The notes below the pieces were generated by a model. It was given only the letters and a program-made list of their open reading frames with translations, was not told the origin of the DNA and ran no database searches. This document shows, piece by piece, positions 13,101 to 23,880 of a DNA stretch of 64,000 nucleotides. This DNA is from Camellia lanceoleosa (Eukaryota > Streptophyta > Magnoliopsida > Ericales > Theaceae): the NCBI GenBank assembly GCA_025200525.1, contig CM045761.1, positions 141,114,223-141,178,222 on the forward strand, in the 5' to 3' direction. The translations under genes and the position numbers were made by a program. Within the stretch, counting starts at the first letter, position 1, and each line of letters starts with the position of its first letter.

Positions 13101-13470
13101 AATCCTTAAGCAACTCTAACCACCGCCGCTGTCGCATATTCAACTCCTTCTGGGTAAAAAGATATTTGAGACTTTTGTGGTCGGTGTAAACTTCACAGGT
13201 TGTGCCATAGAGATAGTGTCGCCATATCTTCAAAGCAAAAACTACTGCTGCTAGCTCCAGGTCATGTGTGGGATAATTTTCCTCGTGGGATTTTAATTGT
13301 CGAGAGGCATATGCAATAACCCTTCCATTTTGCATTAGTACACAACCCAGCCCCTTATGCGAAGCATCACTGTAAATCTGAATCCTTGATGCGGATGGCA
13401 AGGCGAGGCGGTCTTTGTAGTCGATTTTGTTTTCAATTCCTGGAAAGCAGATTCCCGCTCCTCTGACCAT
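13042..13470 (-). pseudogene. RNase H domain of chromovirus N
   Basis: Carries [16 protein letters not shown] (first catalytic Asp), the [18 protein letters not shown] helix with its Glu, and [20 protein letters not shown] (Asp). It ends around HYHPGKA, where the frame shifts to the integrase frame. The join to the upstream reverse transcriptase near 13480 is also shifted, and the short segment before IYSDAS looks internally deleted. It would degrade the RNA strand of the RNA-DNA hybrid. Confidence 0.9.
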
Positions 13471-13492
13471 TCAAATGCAACTCCTTTTCGTG

Positions 13493-15685
13493 TCAGTTGG
13501 GTAAGTGGCACCGCAATTTAGAGAAATTTTGAACAAACCTCCTGTAATATCCAGCTAATCCCATGAAACTTCGCACCTCAGTTACATTAGTAGGAGTTGG
13601 CCAAGTCACAATTGCTTCAATTTTGTGCGGATCAATAGAGACTCCTTCCTTGGTCACCACATGCCCCAAAAATGCCACCTCTTGTAGCCAAAATTCACAT
13701 TTCTTTAACTTTGCATACAGTTTCTTCTCCCGGAGTGTTTGAAGAATTAGGCGAAGATGATCCTCATGAGCTTCTGCACTCTTTGAGTAGATAGGAATGT
13801 CATCGATAAAAACCACCACAAATTCATCCAAGTAAGGCTTGAAGACACGATTCATTAGATCCATAAATGCTGCTGGTGCGTTTGTAACTCCAAAGGGCAT
13901 GACCAAAAATTCATAATGGCCGTACCGGGTTCGAAAAGCTGTCTTCTCCACATCGTCAACTTTAACTTTCAATTGATGGTAGCCAGACCGTAAGTCAATT
14001 TTTGAGAAAACTTGTGCCCCTTGCAACTGGTCAAATAGGTCGTCAATCCGTGGTAAGGGGTACTTATTTTTAATTGTTACCTTGTTCAGTTCCCTATAGT
14101 CGATACATAATCGAAGTGTTCCATCTTTCTTTTTCACAAACAATACCGGCGCACCCCAAGGAGATACGCTCGGGCGGATAAATCCCTTGGCAAGCAAATC
14201 CTGTAATTGAATCTTTAACTCTTTCATTTCAGCTGGTGACATCCTATAGGGTGTCTTAGAGATGGGTTGGGTTCCAGGCACCACTTCAATTATAAACTCG
14301 ATTTCCCGGTCTATTAGCTGGCCCGGCAATTCTTCGGGAAAAACATCTGGAAATTCACGAACCACTGGAATTACATCAATACCCCCTTTTATCACGCGTT
14401 CCTCCAATATACTACATAGATACCCCTGACACCCTTTCTGCATTAACTTATTGGCCTTCACAGCAGAAATCAAATAAGGTGGCGAAGTCACTTCCTGCCC
14501 CTGAACTATAGCCTCTGGTTGCCCCGGAGGATGGAAATTGATTTGCTTCATCAAACAGTTTATAGTGGCACCATATTCACTTAACCAATCCATTCCCAAA
14601 ATAACGTCAAAAGAAGTCATATTGAGAGGTACTAGGTTAGCATACACCCAAATATCCCCAATTAAGAGTTCACAAGCGACATATACAGAAGTGCAGTTCA
14701 TAGATTTCCCCATGGGTGAGGTTACACACAATACATAAGACAAGTTTTCTTCAGGTTTACCCAATTTAGGAACAAATAATTTCGACACAAAAGAGTGGGT
14801 GGAGCCAGAATCAAACAGGACATGAGCAGAATGACCATAAACAATAAATGTACCTGACACCACGGTCGCCGCATTCTGTACATCACCTGGAACCAATGCA
14901 AACACCCTTCCTTGCCTTGCGGTATCTTTAGTATTAGTAGGTTTAGCTGCTGTCTTTGCGTTGGGGGTTGGTGTAGACCCCGCGGAACTGGTAGCAGGTA
15001 TGGTTCCTTTTTGTTGAGCCCACTGCGGGCAATTCCTGACCAGATGACCCGTTTTGCCACACTTAAAACAAGCCCCAGTGTTCCTGTGGCAAATCCCTCG
15101 GTGCTGCCTTCCACAGTCTGGGCATACAGGAGGGGAATTTTGGGTATAGGTGGTGGTGCTAGAGTTTCCGGAGTTATGCTTCTTATTGGGTGGAGTCACC
15201 GCTCCCTTTGACCACTGATTGTTCTGCCTTTTCCCTTTCCACTCAGAAATTCGACTTTGCGCAGCAAGATTTCCTTCTGCGATAACAGCCCTTTCTAACA
15301 CATCAACATAAGTGGGCAGCTTCAACATATTGACCTTGTCTTGGATGGCACTCCGTAAGCCTCCTTCGAACTTCCGTGCCTTCTTATAATCCGTATCTAC
15401 CATATGAGGTGCAAACCGAGCCAGTTCTGCAAATTGAGCTTCGTATTCTGCAACGGACTTACTTCCTTATCGAAGAGTTTCAAATTCTGTCACTTTCTTG
15501 TCTCTCATGCTTTGGGGAAAATATTTGTCATAAAACAATTCCAGAAATCTCTCCCAGTGTAATCCTGGATGTACCGTCCGTGTAAGCATCCACCATCTTC
15601 GTGCCTCATCCTCAAGAGTGAAAGCAGCTAATTGTACCTTGAGCTTGATTGCAAGGAAGACCTCAAATAGTTTCTGAATCCCCAA
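13493..15685 (-). pseudogene. Gag C-terminal part, protease and reverse transcriptase of chromovirus N
   Basis: One frame with a single TAA at 15467-15469 (CAA expected). It begins in the retrotransposon gag domain (EDEARRWWMLTRTVHPGLHW, FYDKYFPQSMRDKK). Then come a CCHC zinc knuckle ([14 protein letters not shown]) preceded by a second Cys/His cluster ([12 protein letters not shown]), the protease ([16 protein letters not shown] in place of the commoner DTG), and an intact-looking reverse transcriptase. The reverse transcriptase has [31 protein letters not shown] and the catalytic FIDD. The frame is lost at 13493, after [12 protein letters not shown]. Apart from the TAA, about 640 residues are open, which fits a recent insertion. 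Confidence 0.93.
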
Positions 15686-15872
15686 TTCCTATGCCTCCGC
15701 TTTCATCCATTCTATTCGTCCTTTCGAAACTCGCGGGTTCATATTTTTAAACTCCTTAGTAAGGGTAATGGTCGGTCTTGACATGGTGTCTGGTACCACC
15801 GGTGGAGGTATTGGTGGTGGTGGAGGTTGTTCTTCTTGTTTATTCTTCTTTGTTGTGGGCTATTTGTTCTTG

Positions 15873-16007
15873 TTATTCTTCTTCTTGTTGTGGTATTATT
15901 CTTTGTTGTTGCTGTAGGGTCTCGGCCATCTCCATAATCATTCTTTCCATTCTATCCAACCACGCAGAAGTAGCATCTTCTGGTTCGTCTGTCCTTGTTC
16001 TCACCAT
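15873..16007 (-). pseudogene. N-terminus of gag of chromovirus N
   Basis: ATG at 16005-16007 begins MVRTRTDEPEDATSAWLDRM, followed by a glutamine/glutamate-rich stretch encoded by a GTT/CTT-rich simple sequence. The frame ends at 15873 and does not match that of the downstream gag domain (15685 and below), so at least one indel lies between 15690 and 15870. The start lies about 190 bp inside the right LTR, past the primer site, as expected for gag. Confidence 0.75.
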
Positions 16008-16182
16008 TTCCTGCACAACAAATAATGATATACAGGAAATATGATTTAAAATTGTTAGCACTATCAGAGTTTACGTGACGTTGCCATCGCTCTTTCATAT
16101 ACTTTCAGGATGTCATGCAAAATGCCTAAAGCTTGCTAGACACCCTAAGCTCAATGGACCCGTGTGTGAGATAGCAACTCGT

Positions 16183-16194
16183 GCTCTGATACCA
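16183..16194 (-). other. Primer-binding site of chromovirus N (initiator tRNA-Met)
   Basis: On the minus strand TGGTATCAGAGC begins two bases after the 5' LTR end, with CACGAG following. It matches the 3' end complement of plant initiator tRNA-Met, the usual primer in Tekay-type elements. Confidence 0.93.
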
Positions 16195-16196
16195 CT

Positions 16197-18456
16197 TGTC
16201 ACGCCCCCAACTTGCCCCTAGAAGTTTGGGCATGACCTATGCAGAAAAGGACACTTAACCTACTAGATGTATAGAAGGTAGGGGCCTAAATGGAAGCAAT
16301 AACAACGAGTAATACCTAAAAAGAAAATATGATATCCATTGAGCAACTAAACCATGCCAGGATCACAGACGTACATAAGATGAATCACTCAAAAGAGATA
16401 ACCAAAGAAAATATATTTTTGAGAGCTAATTACATACATACATACATTTACAAATCCCGCCCCAAGGATGGGCGTATAACAAAAATTATCACGTACATCA
16501 TATCCTAAGCCAAAAACTAGAGTATCAACTATAGTCTAGCAGCTCCACACAAGTACAGTTTGACCCAAAGTTTGGCTGCACTTAGGCTGACAAAAGTGTG
16601 CTGACGACGAGCTAAGGTCGACTTCCGGATTGGTTACCTACAGGAACAGACATAACATAGGGTGAGCCAAGCTCAGTGAATAATAGTACTTATATACATG
16701 TAAACGAAATATCATAACATCCGTGTAGTTAGTCTGCTTCTGTATCCATAGAACAATTTATTGATTCACAATTTCCCCATTTGGCCCTTGGCCTGAGGAA
16801 TTCACATATTCACAAATAAAACCATTAAGTTTCGTAACTTCACAACTTATAGTGTCGGACGTTCGCCCCTTAGTTTCTTGGTTCATGAGTTTACACACAT
16901 ACACATTTCACATATCGGCCTTTGGCCTCATAATCACATTTCACATATTGGCCATTAGCCTCATAATCACATTTCACATATTGGCCATTAGCCTCATAAT
17001 CACATTTCACATATTGGCCATTGGCCACATGAATTCACAAACTTTTTCAGCGTCTCCATATTTCAGAATATTTCTCGTTTAACACATAACTTCATGCAAT
17101 ATAGTTCTCACATAAAGAAAATACAGTTCATAATATAAACTAATAACGGATAGAGGTGCATTTAAGCACTATTACTCACAGCGTTGTGACGGCGTGGTAG
17201 TTTCTTCCGGAGTGTGCCCTGCACACAATCATAACTTATAAATTATCATTAGGGAATCATTTCCTGCATCATTACACTTCACATGAATTGATAACCAACT
17301 TAAAATCATCAGAAACATATTCTAAAACCATTAGGGAATCAAGCACGCAAAACTGAGCAAGCATACTTCTTTTTGAAAATTAGGCCCTCCGCTCGAGCGC
17401 CAGTTTGTCCGCTCGAGCGAACAGTGCAATGTTACAAAAATGCTGAGGGGTCGATATCTACGCTCGAGCGGGAATTCCTCCGCTCGAGCGGACAGAGTAA
17501 TTTCAGAGAAACTGCTGGGAGGGTGATTTTCCCGCTCGAGCGGCCCTGACCTCCGCTCGAGCGGACGACAACCAATTGAGGCGGCCGATTTCAACCCAAA
17601 ATTCAACAACCAAATCTCATTTTTCATACAATCAAAGGTTAAATTTATGTAATACTTCAACTTAACCATCACCAAAGCATGGATTTAAACTTGATTACAA
17701 CAATTTAACCCAACTTAGGAGCTTCACCAACTTATTACTTCCTCAAATTTCATCCTATTTTCAAGTTCAACAACCATATCACATAATATTAACATATATG
17801 CTTGGCATCATGATATAAAACTAAGGATTGAAGTATAACTTCATACATCATTCAATTTGAAGTGTCAAAGTATACAAATATTGCCAAAACCCTCATAACT
17901 CAACATACAATCTTCATGAGTCAAACACAACACAAACATAAGTTGTAATCTTTGAGTAGTTATAACAAAACTTGAGTTACCTTAAAGTAATTCACACAAA
18001 TCCAACAATTTGATGAGCTTCCTTGATGACCCACGATTTCCCCTAATTCTCCTCTTCAACTCTCACGTTTCTCTCTTCTTCTTAACACAAGAGTTGATTC
18101 AAAGATATCTCCTAAGGTGCTATATATATATATATAATAGGAGAATAAGACGAATTTCAATCGCTTTAGCATGCCGAAATGAAAATTTCACAGAAAATCC
18201 CATTAAAGCTTAAAAATCATGTAGATTCTAAATACCAAATCAATTTCTGAAAATTAAATCTCTAAGATGTCCAATTTCAGATTTAAATGATTCAATTACA
18301 ACAGATAGTGTTCTAACTCAACAGATAGAAGTCCATATTTTTAAGTTCCATGCAATTTACCATACTTTCACCTAGAGTTTCACAATAGACATTCAAAGAC
18401 ACAGAATAGAGGACTGAAAAGATACCATAATTATGTACGAGGGTCGGGGTATTACA
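16197..18456 (-). repeat. 5' LTR of chromovirus N
   Basis: 2260 bp, same ends as the left LTR. It contains six CGCTCGAGCG palindromes between 17389 and 17564. Compared with the left copy it keeps a 20-bp unit between two palindromes near 17471-17490 that the left LTR has lost. Confidence 0.95.
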
Positions 18457-18606
18457 GTTCCCCTCGAGTTACTCTCGATTTTCGTACATTTTCTACTTCC
18501 CGGCTTTTCCGGCCATTTTTCGCCCTCCCGGGGGTTGACTTTTTGTTGACCTTTCGCATTCTAGCCCCGTTTCCACTTTCCCGGCCATTTTTGCCCGACT
18601 TTTGAC
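18457..18606 (+). promoter_or_regulatory. Rest of the 5' leader of the antisense PMD gene in element A
   Basis: Begins with the GTTCC target duplication and continues the leader interrupted at 9191. It is pyrimidine-rich and aligns with the B leader at ~35205-35350: both have CTCGAGTT/CTCAAGTT, GGTTGACTTTT-like, GCATTCT and CATTTT blocks before the start codon. No gene is seen in it. Function beyond an untranslated leader is not shown. Confidence 0.5.
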
Positions 18607-18869
18607 ATGACGGACGACATCCCACAGGGCGGGACTCCCCCGTAGCATGAGATGGAACCCGGGGTCGAGCTTCTCCCCCTAAGCGTTCGTCCATTTGACC
18701 CGGCGACCTACCGGCCGACGATTCACGTGCTACCTCCTGACGGTCTTCGTCAGTTTCGGAGCTTTGACAGGGCGATGCCCCCAGAGCTTCTCCCGCGTGA
18801 GCCTACATCTCATCTGTCTTTCGGCGCTTCTGAGGTAACATTCCTTCCTCCCACAGGGCGGCACACACT

Positions 18870-19150
18870 ATATTTCACTGCAAACACACCGGCACCCGAT
18901 ATCTGTTTGAATCTGAAAACATGCACACATGCTATATTTGCGCTGAACCACTCGAACACGCAGACACATCACACGTTGTAGTTCACTGTAAGCACACCGG
19001 CACCCGGTATCTATTTGAATCTGAAAAACTTGAGCACATGCTATATTTGCACTGAACCACTCAGACACGATGACACATCACACGTTGTAGTTCATTGTAA
19101 GCACACCGGCACCCGATTTCTGTTTGAATCTGAAAAACTTGCGCACATGC
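18870..19150 (+). repeat. Tandem repeat, ~109 bp x ~2.5, in intron 1 of the PMD gene
   Basis: The phrase CACACCGGCACCCG recurs at 18885, 18993 and 19102, each followed by TATCT/TTTCTGTTTGAATCTGAAAA and a CACATGC-type end. The period is 108-109 bp. It lies wholly within the first intron. Confidence 0.85.
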
Positions 19151-21199
19151 CATATCTATCTCAATTCTGAATGCCTTTCAAAACTGGTATATTTAGCATT
19201 GCTTCGCAATTGTTTGCTTGAAAACATGGAGATTCCCATACCGTCCGGGGGTATGGGAACATCGCCGCTCGAGATTGGTACGCAGAGCTACCTGATGCGG
19301 TTCGCCACATCGTGAATCAGGCCGACTTCGGCGCATTCTGCAGAGGACTATCCAGGCTTACCACGAGCAGGCCTCTCCTCGCCGCTCTAGCAGAGAGGTA
19401 GTGGGACACCACCGATTCATTCCACCTCTCTGCGACGGGAGACATGACGATGACTCCCTATGATTTCTCGATGCTCACTAGCATCGGGGTAGGGGGTGAT
19501 CCGATCCCGTTCGACACCGATATGGATGAATGGACGGCTGCTCAGATATATCTTCTTGGCGAAGTGCCACCTCTCACCCGTCCAGGCTTCGTCCGGTATT
19601 CATGGTTCGAGGTCCAGTTCAGGGTCCAGCCAGCTTTGACCGAGGAGGCTCCGATGACCCAAGGGGGGTGGAAGCGATGCTGTATGGCTTTCTCATGTTC
19701 TTCTTGGGGGCGGCTATTTTCACGACCGGCGAATCTCGTGCCCTCTTGCTTTCGGCGCCTTAGTGGATGTCACCACAGATCTGCACTATATTTGGGGTGG
19801 CGTCGCTGCGCTCGCTCTCTGAATACATGAGCTCGGCTTCCGTGGCAGACGATTACTCGGGGCTCTTGGCGTGCTTGGGAGGTACATTTCTTTTTCTGCT
19901 TTACTTTTCTGCTTTCTACTTTCTGTACTTATATCAGATTGCATACATTGCACCACTTGTAGTTTGCTTTTCATCTTGTTGTATCTTGCACACATTTATG
20001 GCACACATATACTCTTTACTGCTTGACTCTGCTACTTACTCACTGTGCATAATACCTTTGTCGCACAATACACTGCACAATACACGGCTCTGTTATTTCT
20101 ACTTTATTATGCATTCTGCTTTATCTGATAAGCATACTGGTATTTACTCTGCAGTTGTGGGTCTATGCCTACTTTCCCAGGCTAGCCCCAATGCCCGATG
20201 TGGAGACCCCTCTCGTCGTCCCGTTCTCGCGCCGCTTCGGCGGGAGGTGCGTGCGGAGGCCCCGAGAGACATTTAGCTTCTTCCGCCGCTATTTTGACAC
20301 CATCACCCCCGCAGAGGAATGTTCAACTTTAGAGTTTATTTAAGCTTTGGTTTGCACTGTATTTTTTCAATAACAGTAGATAACAAACTGCATTTCATCT
20401 TCAGATCACCTGGCAGCCATGGGCTCCGTTGCCAGCGACGATTCGGGACCAATTTGCCGGTGCTGAGGAGACCTCGCGTTTTCGAATTCTGCTGGAGGGC
20501 CCGATCTGTCCGGCTTGGTACATAGGTGAGCGTTTCTTATGCCAGACCCTTGGGTTACCAGAGCAGATAGTCCCGGTTCACCCTCCTGAGCATATGAGGG
20601 AGACCGAGAGATTCACTGCCGAGCAGATGGCCGACTATACGATCGGTTGGGACGCGATCCGCTTTAGAGGCATAGGTGACTACAGACAGTACGTGCAGAC
20701 GTATATCATGCGGCCTCTGAGCGGTGGCCGTCGGCTTGAGGGAGAGAGGCCCGTGGCGCCAGTAGCTAGGGTAGAAGCGGGGGCTGAAGCAGTAACGTCG
20801 AGGAGAGCCCGGGTCCGCGGTAGGGGTGGAGCTCAGAGAGAGTAGGGGGCTGGTTGGCCTGTTCTGCCCACCTCCCTTTTGCTCCTCCTCCGGCTGATCA
20901 CAAGTTGGTCGGTTTCCACGACTTGCCTCCGGTATGTACTACTTCATATTGCACCTTGCATTGGTATTTCATTTCAGTTTATTTGATATTCCGCAGAATA
21001 CTGATGCATCTGATACTTTCGTAGGCTTCCTCCGAGTACACCCGGCAGTCTCTGGAGCTTAATGCCTCCATGATGGGGATGTTACAGCGGACTTTCAACC
21101 TCTTGGCCCTTTACAGTATTCCGATATGTTCTTCTGACCATGGTCTCAAACCATACATAAACGGCTTCACATAATCTGATGCACAACACAACACTTGAC

Positions 21200-21375
21200 A
21201 CACTGATCTCACGGAATTTGATACATTGTACTCATACATTGCATTCTGCACTGATAAACTACTCACAACATTTACACACTGTACTCATACACTGCATTCT
21301 GTACTGATAAACTGTTCACAACATTTACACACTGTATTCATACATTGCATTCTGCACTGATAAACTGCTCACAGT
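21200..21375 (+). repeat. Tandem repeat, 53 bp x 3, in the last intron of the PMD gene
   Basis: CTGATAAACT occurs at 21251, 21304 and 21357, exactly 53 bp apart, within CTCATACATTGCATTCTG-type units. It sits between exons 5 and 6. Related TACTCATACTG phrases fill the equivalent intron in element B at 40375-40560. Confidence 0.88.
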
Positions 21376-21709
21376 ATACTGATGCTTTTGCCTTTTGTAC
21401 TTTTCAGCCTCCCTTCCAGATTCCACCATAGGAGGTGTTCCAGCCAGGCCTTCTGTTCCTGCCGGAGGAGATGGAGAGGGCAAAGTATACCCCCACGCCA
21501 AGGCGGGGCGCACTCACGTCAGGAGTAGCTCTCGGGCGCCAGTCCCTGATTATGATGACGAGGAGGAGTCCGAGGCGGAGGCAGAGGCAGAGGCAGAGTC
21601 ATCGGAGGAGGAGACTGGGGATGGCTCGGACTCGGGCTCAGATGACAGTACTGATGATGCTCCTGGACCTTCGTCCAGGAAGAGGACTAGAACGGACCCT
21701 CAGGCCTGA

Positions 21710-22394
21710 GACCTTGACATTGATTTTGCTGTTTTTCTTCCCTTTTGTACTTTTTGCTTTTTGTTGGTAGCTAGGGTACTTTGTACTGCCGCAGGGAGAT
21801 TTTTTTTTCAAAACTATATACTTGAAAAGATGATGGAATGAAACAAACTTTTTGTCTGAAAAAGTGTTTACATCTTTACATTTCATACTTTGCACTGCAT
21901 TGCATCATGCTACACCACATAACAATGGGATTGATCTGCATGTCTGAATATTAAACACTTGCATTGTAATAACCAGATAATAAACCAGTTAACAACAAAA
22001 TAACCCATGCAAACCACAACCTAACCTAAACACACAGCCCATAACACAGTGCTCTGTTGGGGATTAATCTGCATACAGCCCGTAACACAGCGTTTGGTTC
22101 ATTCTGCACACGGCAAACCCTGGATAAACAGTCCAATCTGACAAGACAGGATACAAAAGTGGAACCGGTTGAAGTTGAAACACACTCAGATGTGAAGAAT
22201 GGCACAACACTTTGAGCATAAACGATTTTTGAAATTGAAAGAGGGTTTTTCAACCGGGGTATCAAGCCTACAACTGAACGCAGTAGGAAAAGACTCAAAC
22301 AAAAGGTACACGACCTAAACACAACGAAACACGCTTGGAAAAGACCCAAAACGAAAGATGGTCTAAACAAGACAAAAGACACGACAAACGGACA
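21710..22394. other. Intergenic stretch after the PMD gene
   Basis: A T-rich stretch follows the stop (TTTTTCTTCCCTTTTGTAC), comparable with the 3' flank of the B copies (TTTTGCTCTTTTCTTTTG at 40936), then A-rich sequence. It probably holds the 3' untranslated ends. No gene is seen. Confidence 0.4.
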
Positions 22395-22863
22395 TGTTTA
22401 CAACATGAGAGACCCCAAATCCTGAGGAGCCAGTTCCTCTGGGTATGTTTCCCACCCTTTCTCATTTGTGATTCTCACATCACTCGGCCCTCAGGCTTGG
22501 TTTTTCTCTCAAAACCCTTTTCTCACTTTTCCTCTTGACTTACACCTCTCTATTCTTTATTCTCTCATTTTCCATCCCTCCCCGGGCTGATTGACAGATG
22601 AATAGGAAGTTGCGGGTTTACGCCCAACACTATTGGCTCGCGACTATTTCTTCCGGTGATGTTCAATCGATATTCCGGATGGGGAATGGAGTATCTTGAT
22701 TTGTCCCAATTTGTGCTTCGCACTTGGCTTGATACCTCGTTGTTTGGAGGATATTGAGAGCTTTCAGCCCTTTACTGACAACTTCAGTGATGCCCTTTTC
22801 TGGCGAATAGGGTGCCTTTCTGGCAAGTATGTTGATGACAAGGGGGAAAGACAGAACACCTGA
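22395..22863 (+). pseudogene. Remnant of the second antisense gene (DUF7745-like) in element A
   Basis: Recognised only by alignment with 42090-42776 in element B. Intron-like sequence with CTCTCAAAACCCTTTTCTCA and CACCTCTCTATTCTTTATTCTC is shared, as is the downstream exon start (GATTGACAGATGAATAGG against GGTTAATGGATAAGATG). The conserved end CACCTGACT then gives a stop TGA at 22861-22863. The acceptor AG seen in B reads GG here. Most of the upstream exon, present in B, is deleted. Confidence 0.55.
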
Positions 22864-23554
22864 CTCGACTGTGCCCCTAGTTCATCACTTTGACCATTTT
22901 TTTTGTTTTGGTTTTCTACTAAAACAGTTTTGGCCAAAATGAGAGTTAAATTAACATGCTTGTTCAATTTTTGATTTGAAATCATGCAAGTCGGGCTATA
23001 AGCATTGAAAATTTTCCTTTCTGGGTGCCAGAAATGGTCTAGTTTTGGAAAATGAAATAATTGTCGAGAAAATAGTCAACCTCAGTAAAAATTTTCAAAA
23101 ACTATTTTTGCAAACTGCCAATGCTCAACGAGCACGGAACTCACCCTTGAGATGCGCAACCTCGGATCGGAGGCAATGGAAAATTGCCCCTTGCTTGAAA
23201 GGGCTGCATGGCAATGGAAAGTTGCCCCTGGTTTGATCGGCGACCCATGGCAACTCATGGCAACGGAAAGTTGCCCCTTCTTTGGATGATGCCGCAGCAT
23301 GCTGAAAATCAGTCCTCATCGGTGATGATTGCAAACAGATTCTCAGACACGGAGAAGACGATGATGGTCAGGACTAATACATGGACACAGTCGCTTTGAA
23401 GGTGTTGGGGGCTGAACTTCAAGAGGTAGTTGACTGCGTGGTTCCGGTTATCACAACCGAACTATCGTATTCAGAGGAGGCAAAGGTGATCAAAACCATT
23501 ACATGGACTGAGACGCTATGAAAGTGTTGGGGGCTGGACTTCAGGATGAAGTTG
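22864..23554. other. Non-coding segment between module and pol scar in element A
   Basis: Contains repeated phrases GGAAAGTTGCCCCT / AAATTGCCCCTT (23190-23280) and two copies of GGTGTTGGGGGCTGAACTTC-like sequence (about 23400 and 23523). No gene could be supported. The short open frames on both strands have no domain. Confidence 0.5.
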
Positions 23555-23593
23555 CCTACGTATCCCAAACATGGGAATCAAGCCTTACGTAGT
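23555..23593 (+). other. Hairpin-capable conserved motif, element A
   Basis: CCTACGTATCCC, a short spacer, GGGAATCAAGCC and TTACGTAGT. Outer arms CTACGTA/TACGTAG and inner arms TCCC/GGGA can pair. The same block occurs in element B at 33081-33119 and 43243-43282, in the same orientation. Confidence 0.6.
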
Positions 23594-23635
23594 TTCGGTT
23601 AAGGTACACTTGGGTATTTTAACCTTCACTTTTTA

Positions 23636-23880
23636 GGCTCTAACTTTTGCCAAGGCGCCCGATGCGGGTTTTCGACCTTGCGAGCTTCTTTTTTCTTCTT
23701 TTTCTTTTCTCTCCCCCCTTTTTTGCATATATATATTTTTTGCTTTTGTTTTTTTTTTTTTGCATTTTTTGTATGTTTCTTTTTTTTTCTTTTCTCTTTT
23801 TTTCTTTTGTATATATTTTCCTTGCTCTAACTTTTGCCTAGGTCGCCCTTTCGGGTTTTCGGCCCAGTGAGCCTCTCAAA
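23636..23880. repeat. Duplicated conserved block flanking a pyrimidine tract, element A
   Basis: CTCTAACTTTTGCC...GGGTTTTCG occurs at ~23638-23670 and again at ~23823-23860, separated by a T/C-rich tract (23688-23820). Element B has the same pair at ~43321 and ~43390. It lies just beyond the 3' end of pol on the element strand. No coding sense is visible. Confidence 0.7.

Larger units (their letters stand above)
9192..18456 (-). mobile_element. Tekay/Del-type chromovirus N (Ty3/gypsy), complete but mutated
   Basis: LTRs at 9192-11438 and 16197-18456 start TGTCACGCCCCC and end GGGTATTACA. Flanking 5-mers are both GTTCC (9187-9191 and 18457-18461). An initiator-tRNA-Met primer site adjoins the right LTR and a G-rich polypurine tract adjoins the left one, so it reads right to left. 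The coding region carries gag with a zinc knuckle, protease, reverse transcriptase, RNase H, integrase and a chromodomain-like C-terminus. That order and the tail are typical of Tekay/Del chromoviruses. The two LTRs differ by few substitutions and small indels, so this is the youngest insertion in the nest. Several frameshifts and a TAA in gag make this copy defective. Confidence 0.95.
18607..21709 (+). pseudogene. Antisense plant mobile domain (PMD)-like gene carried by element A, six recognisable exons
   Basis: Exons by comparison with the B copies: 18607-18834, ~19215-19881, 20155-20316, 20405-20931, 21025-21123 and 21408-21709. Exon 1 gives SVRPFDPATYRPTIHVLPPD. Exon 2 gives the PMD core, with a WDTTDSFHLS block, MTMTPYDFSMLTSIGVGG and a shifted FLMFFLGAAIF. 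Exon 3 gives LWVYAYFPRLAP. Exon 4 gives ITWQPWAPLPA. The last exon encodes an acidic tail (EEESEAEAEAEAESSEEE) and a basic end (SRKRTRTDPQA). PMD proteins such as Arabidopsis MAIN and MAIL1 are nuclear, and the domain also occurs in plant transposons. Defects: TAG at 18643 and 19399, frameshifts in exons 2 and 4, donor GT lost at 20317 (GAATGT) and 21124 (ATATGT). Chromovirus N splits its leader. The function inside the retroelement is unknown. Confidence 0.8.

Noticed and set aside
16179..16196. tRNA-like sequence near the N LTR (also at 26704 and 47784)
   Set aside because: Only the 3' end complement of a tRNA is present. These are primer-binding sites, not tRNA genes.
10391..17564. Possible CRISPR-like array of short palindromes
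   Set aside because: Spacing is irregular, spacers are not unique units, and the palindromes lie within LTRs of a plant retrotransposon.
23647..23841. Phenylalanine-rich open frame on the plus strand
   Set aside because: It is translation of a T/C tract between two conserved non-coding blocks.
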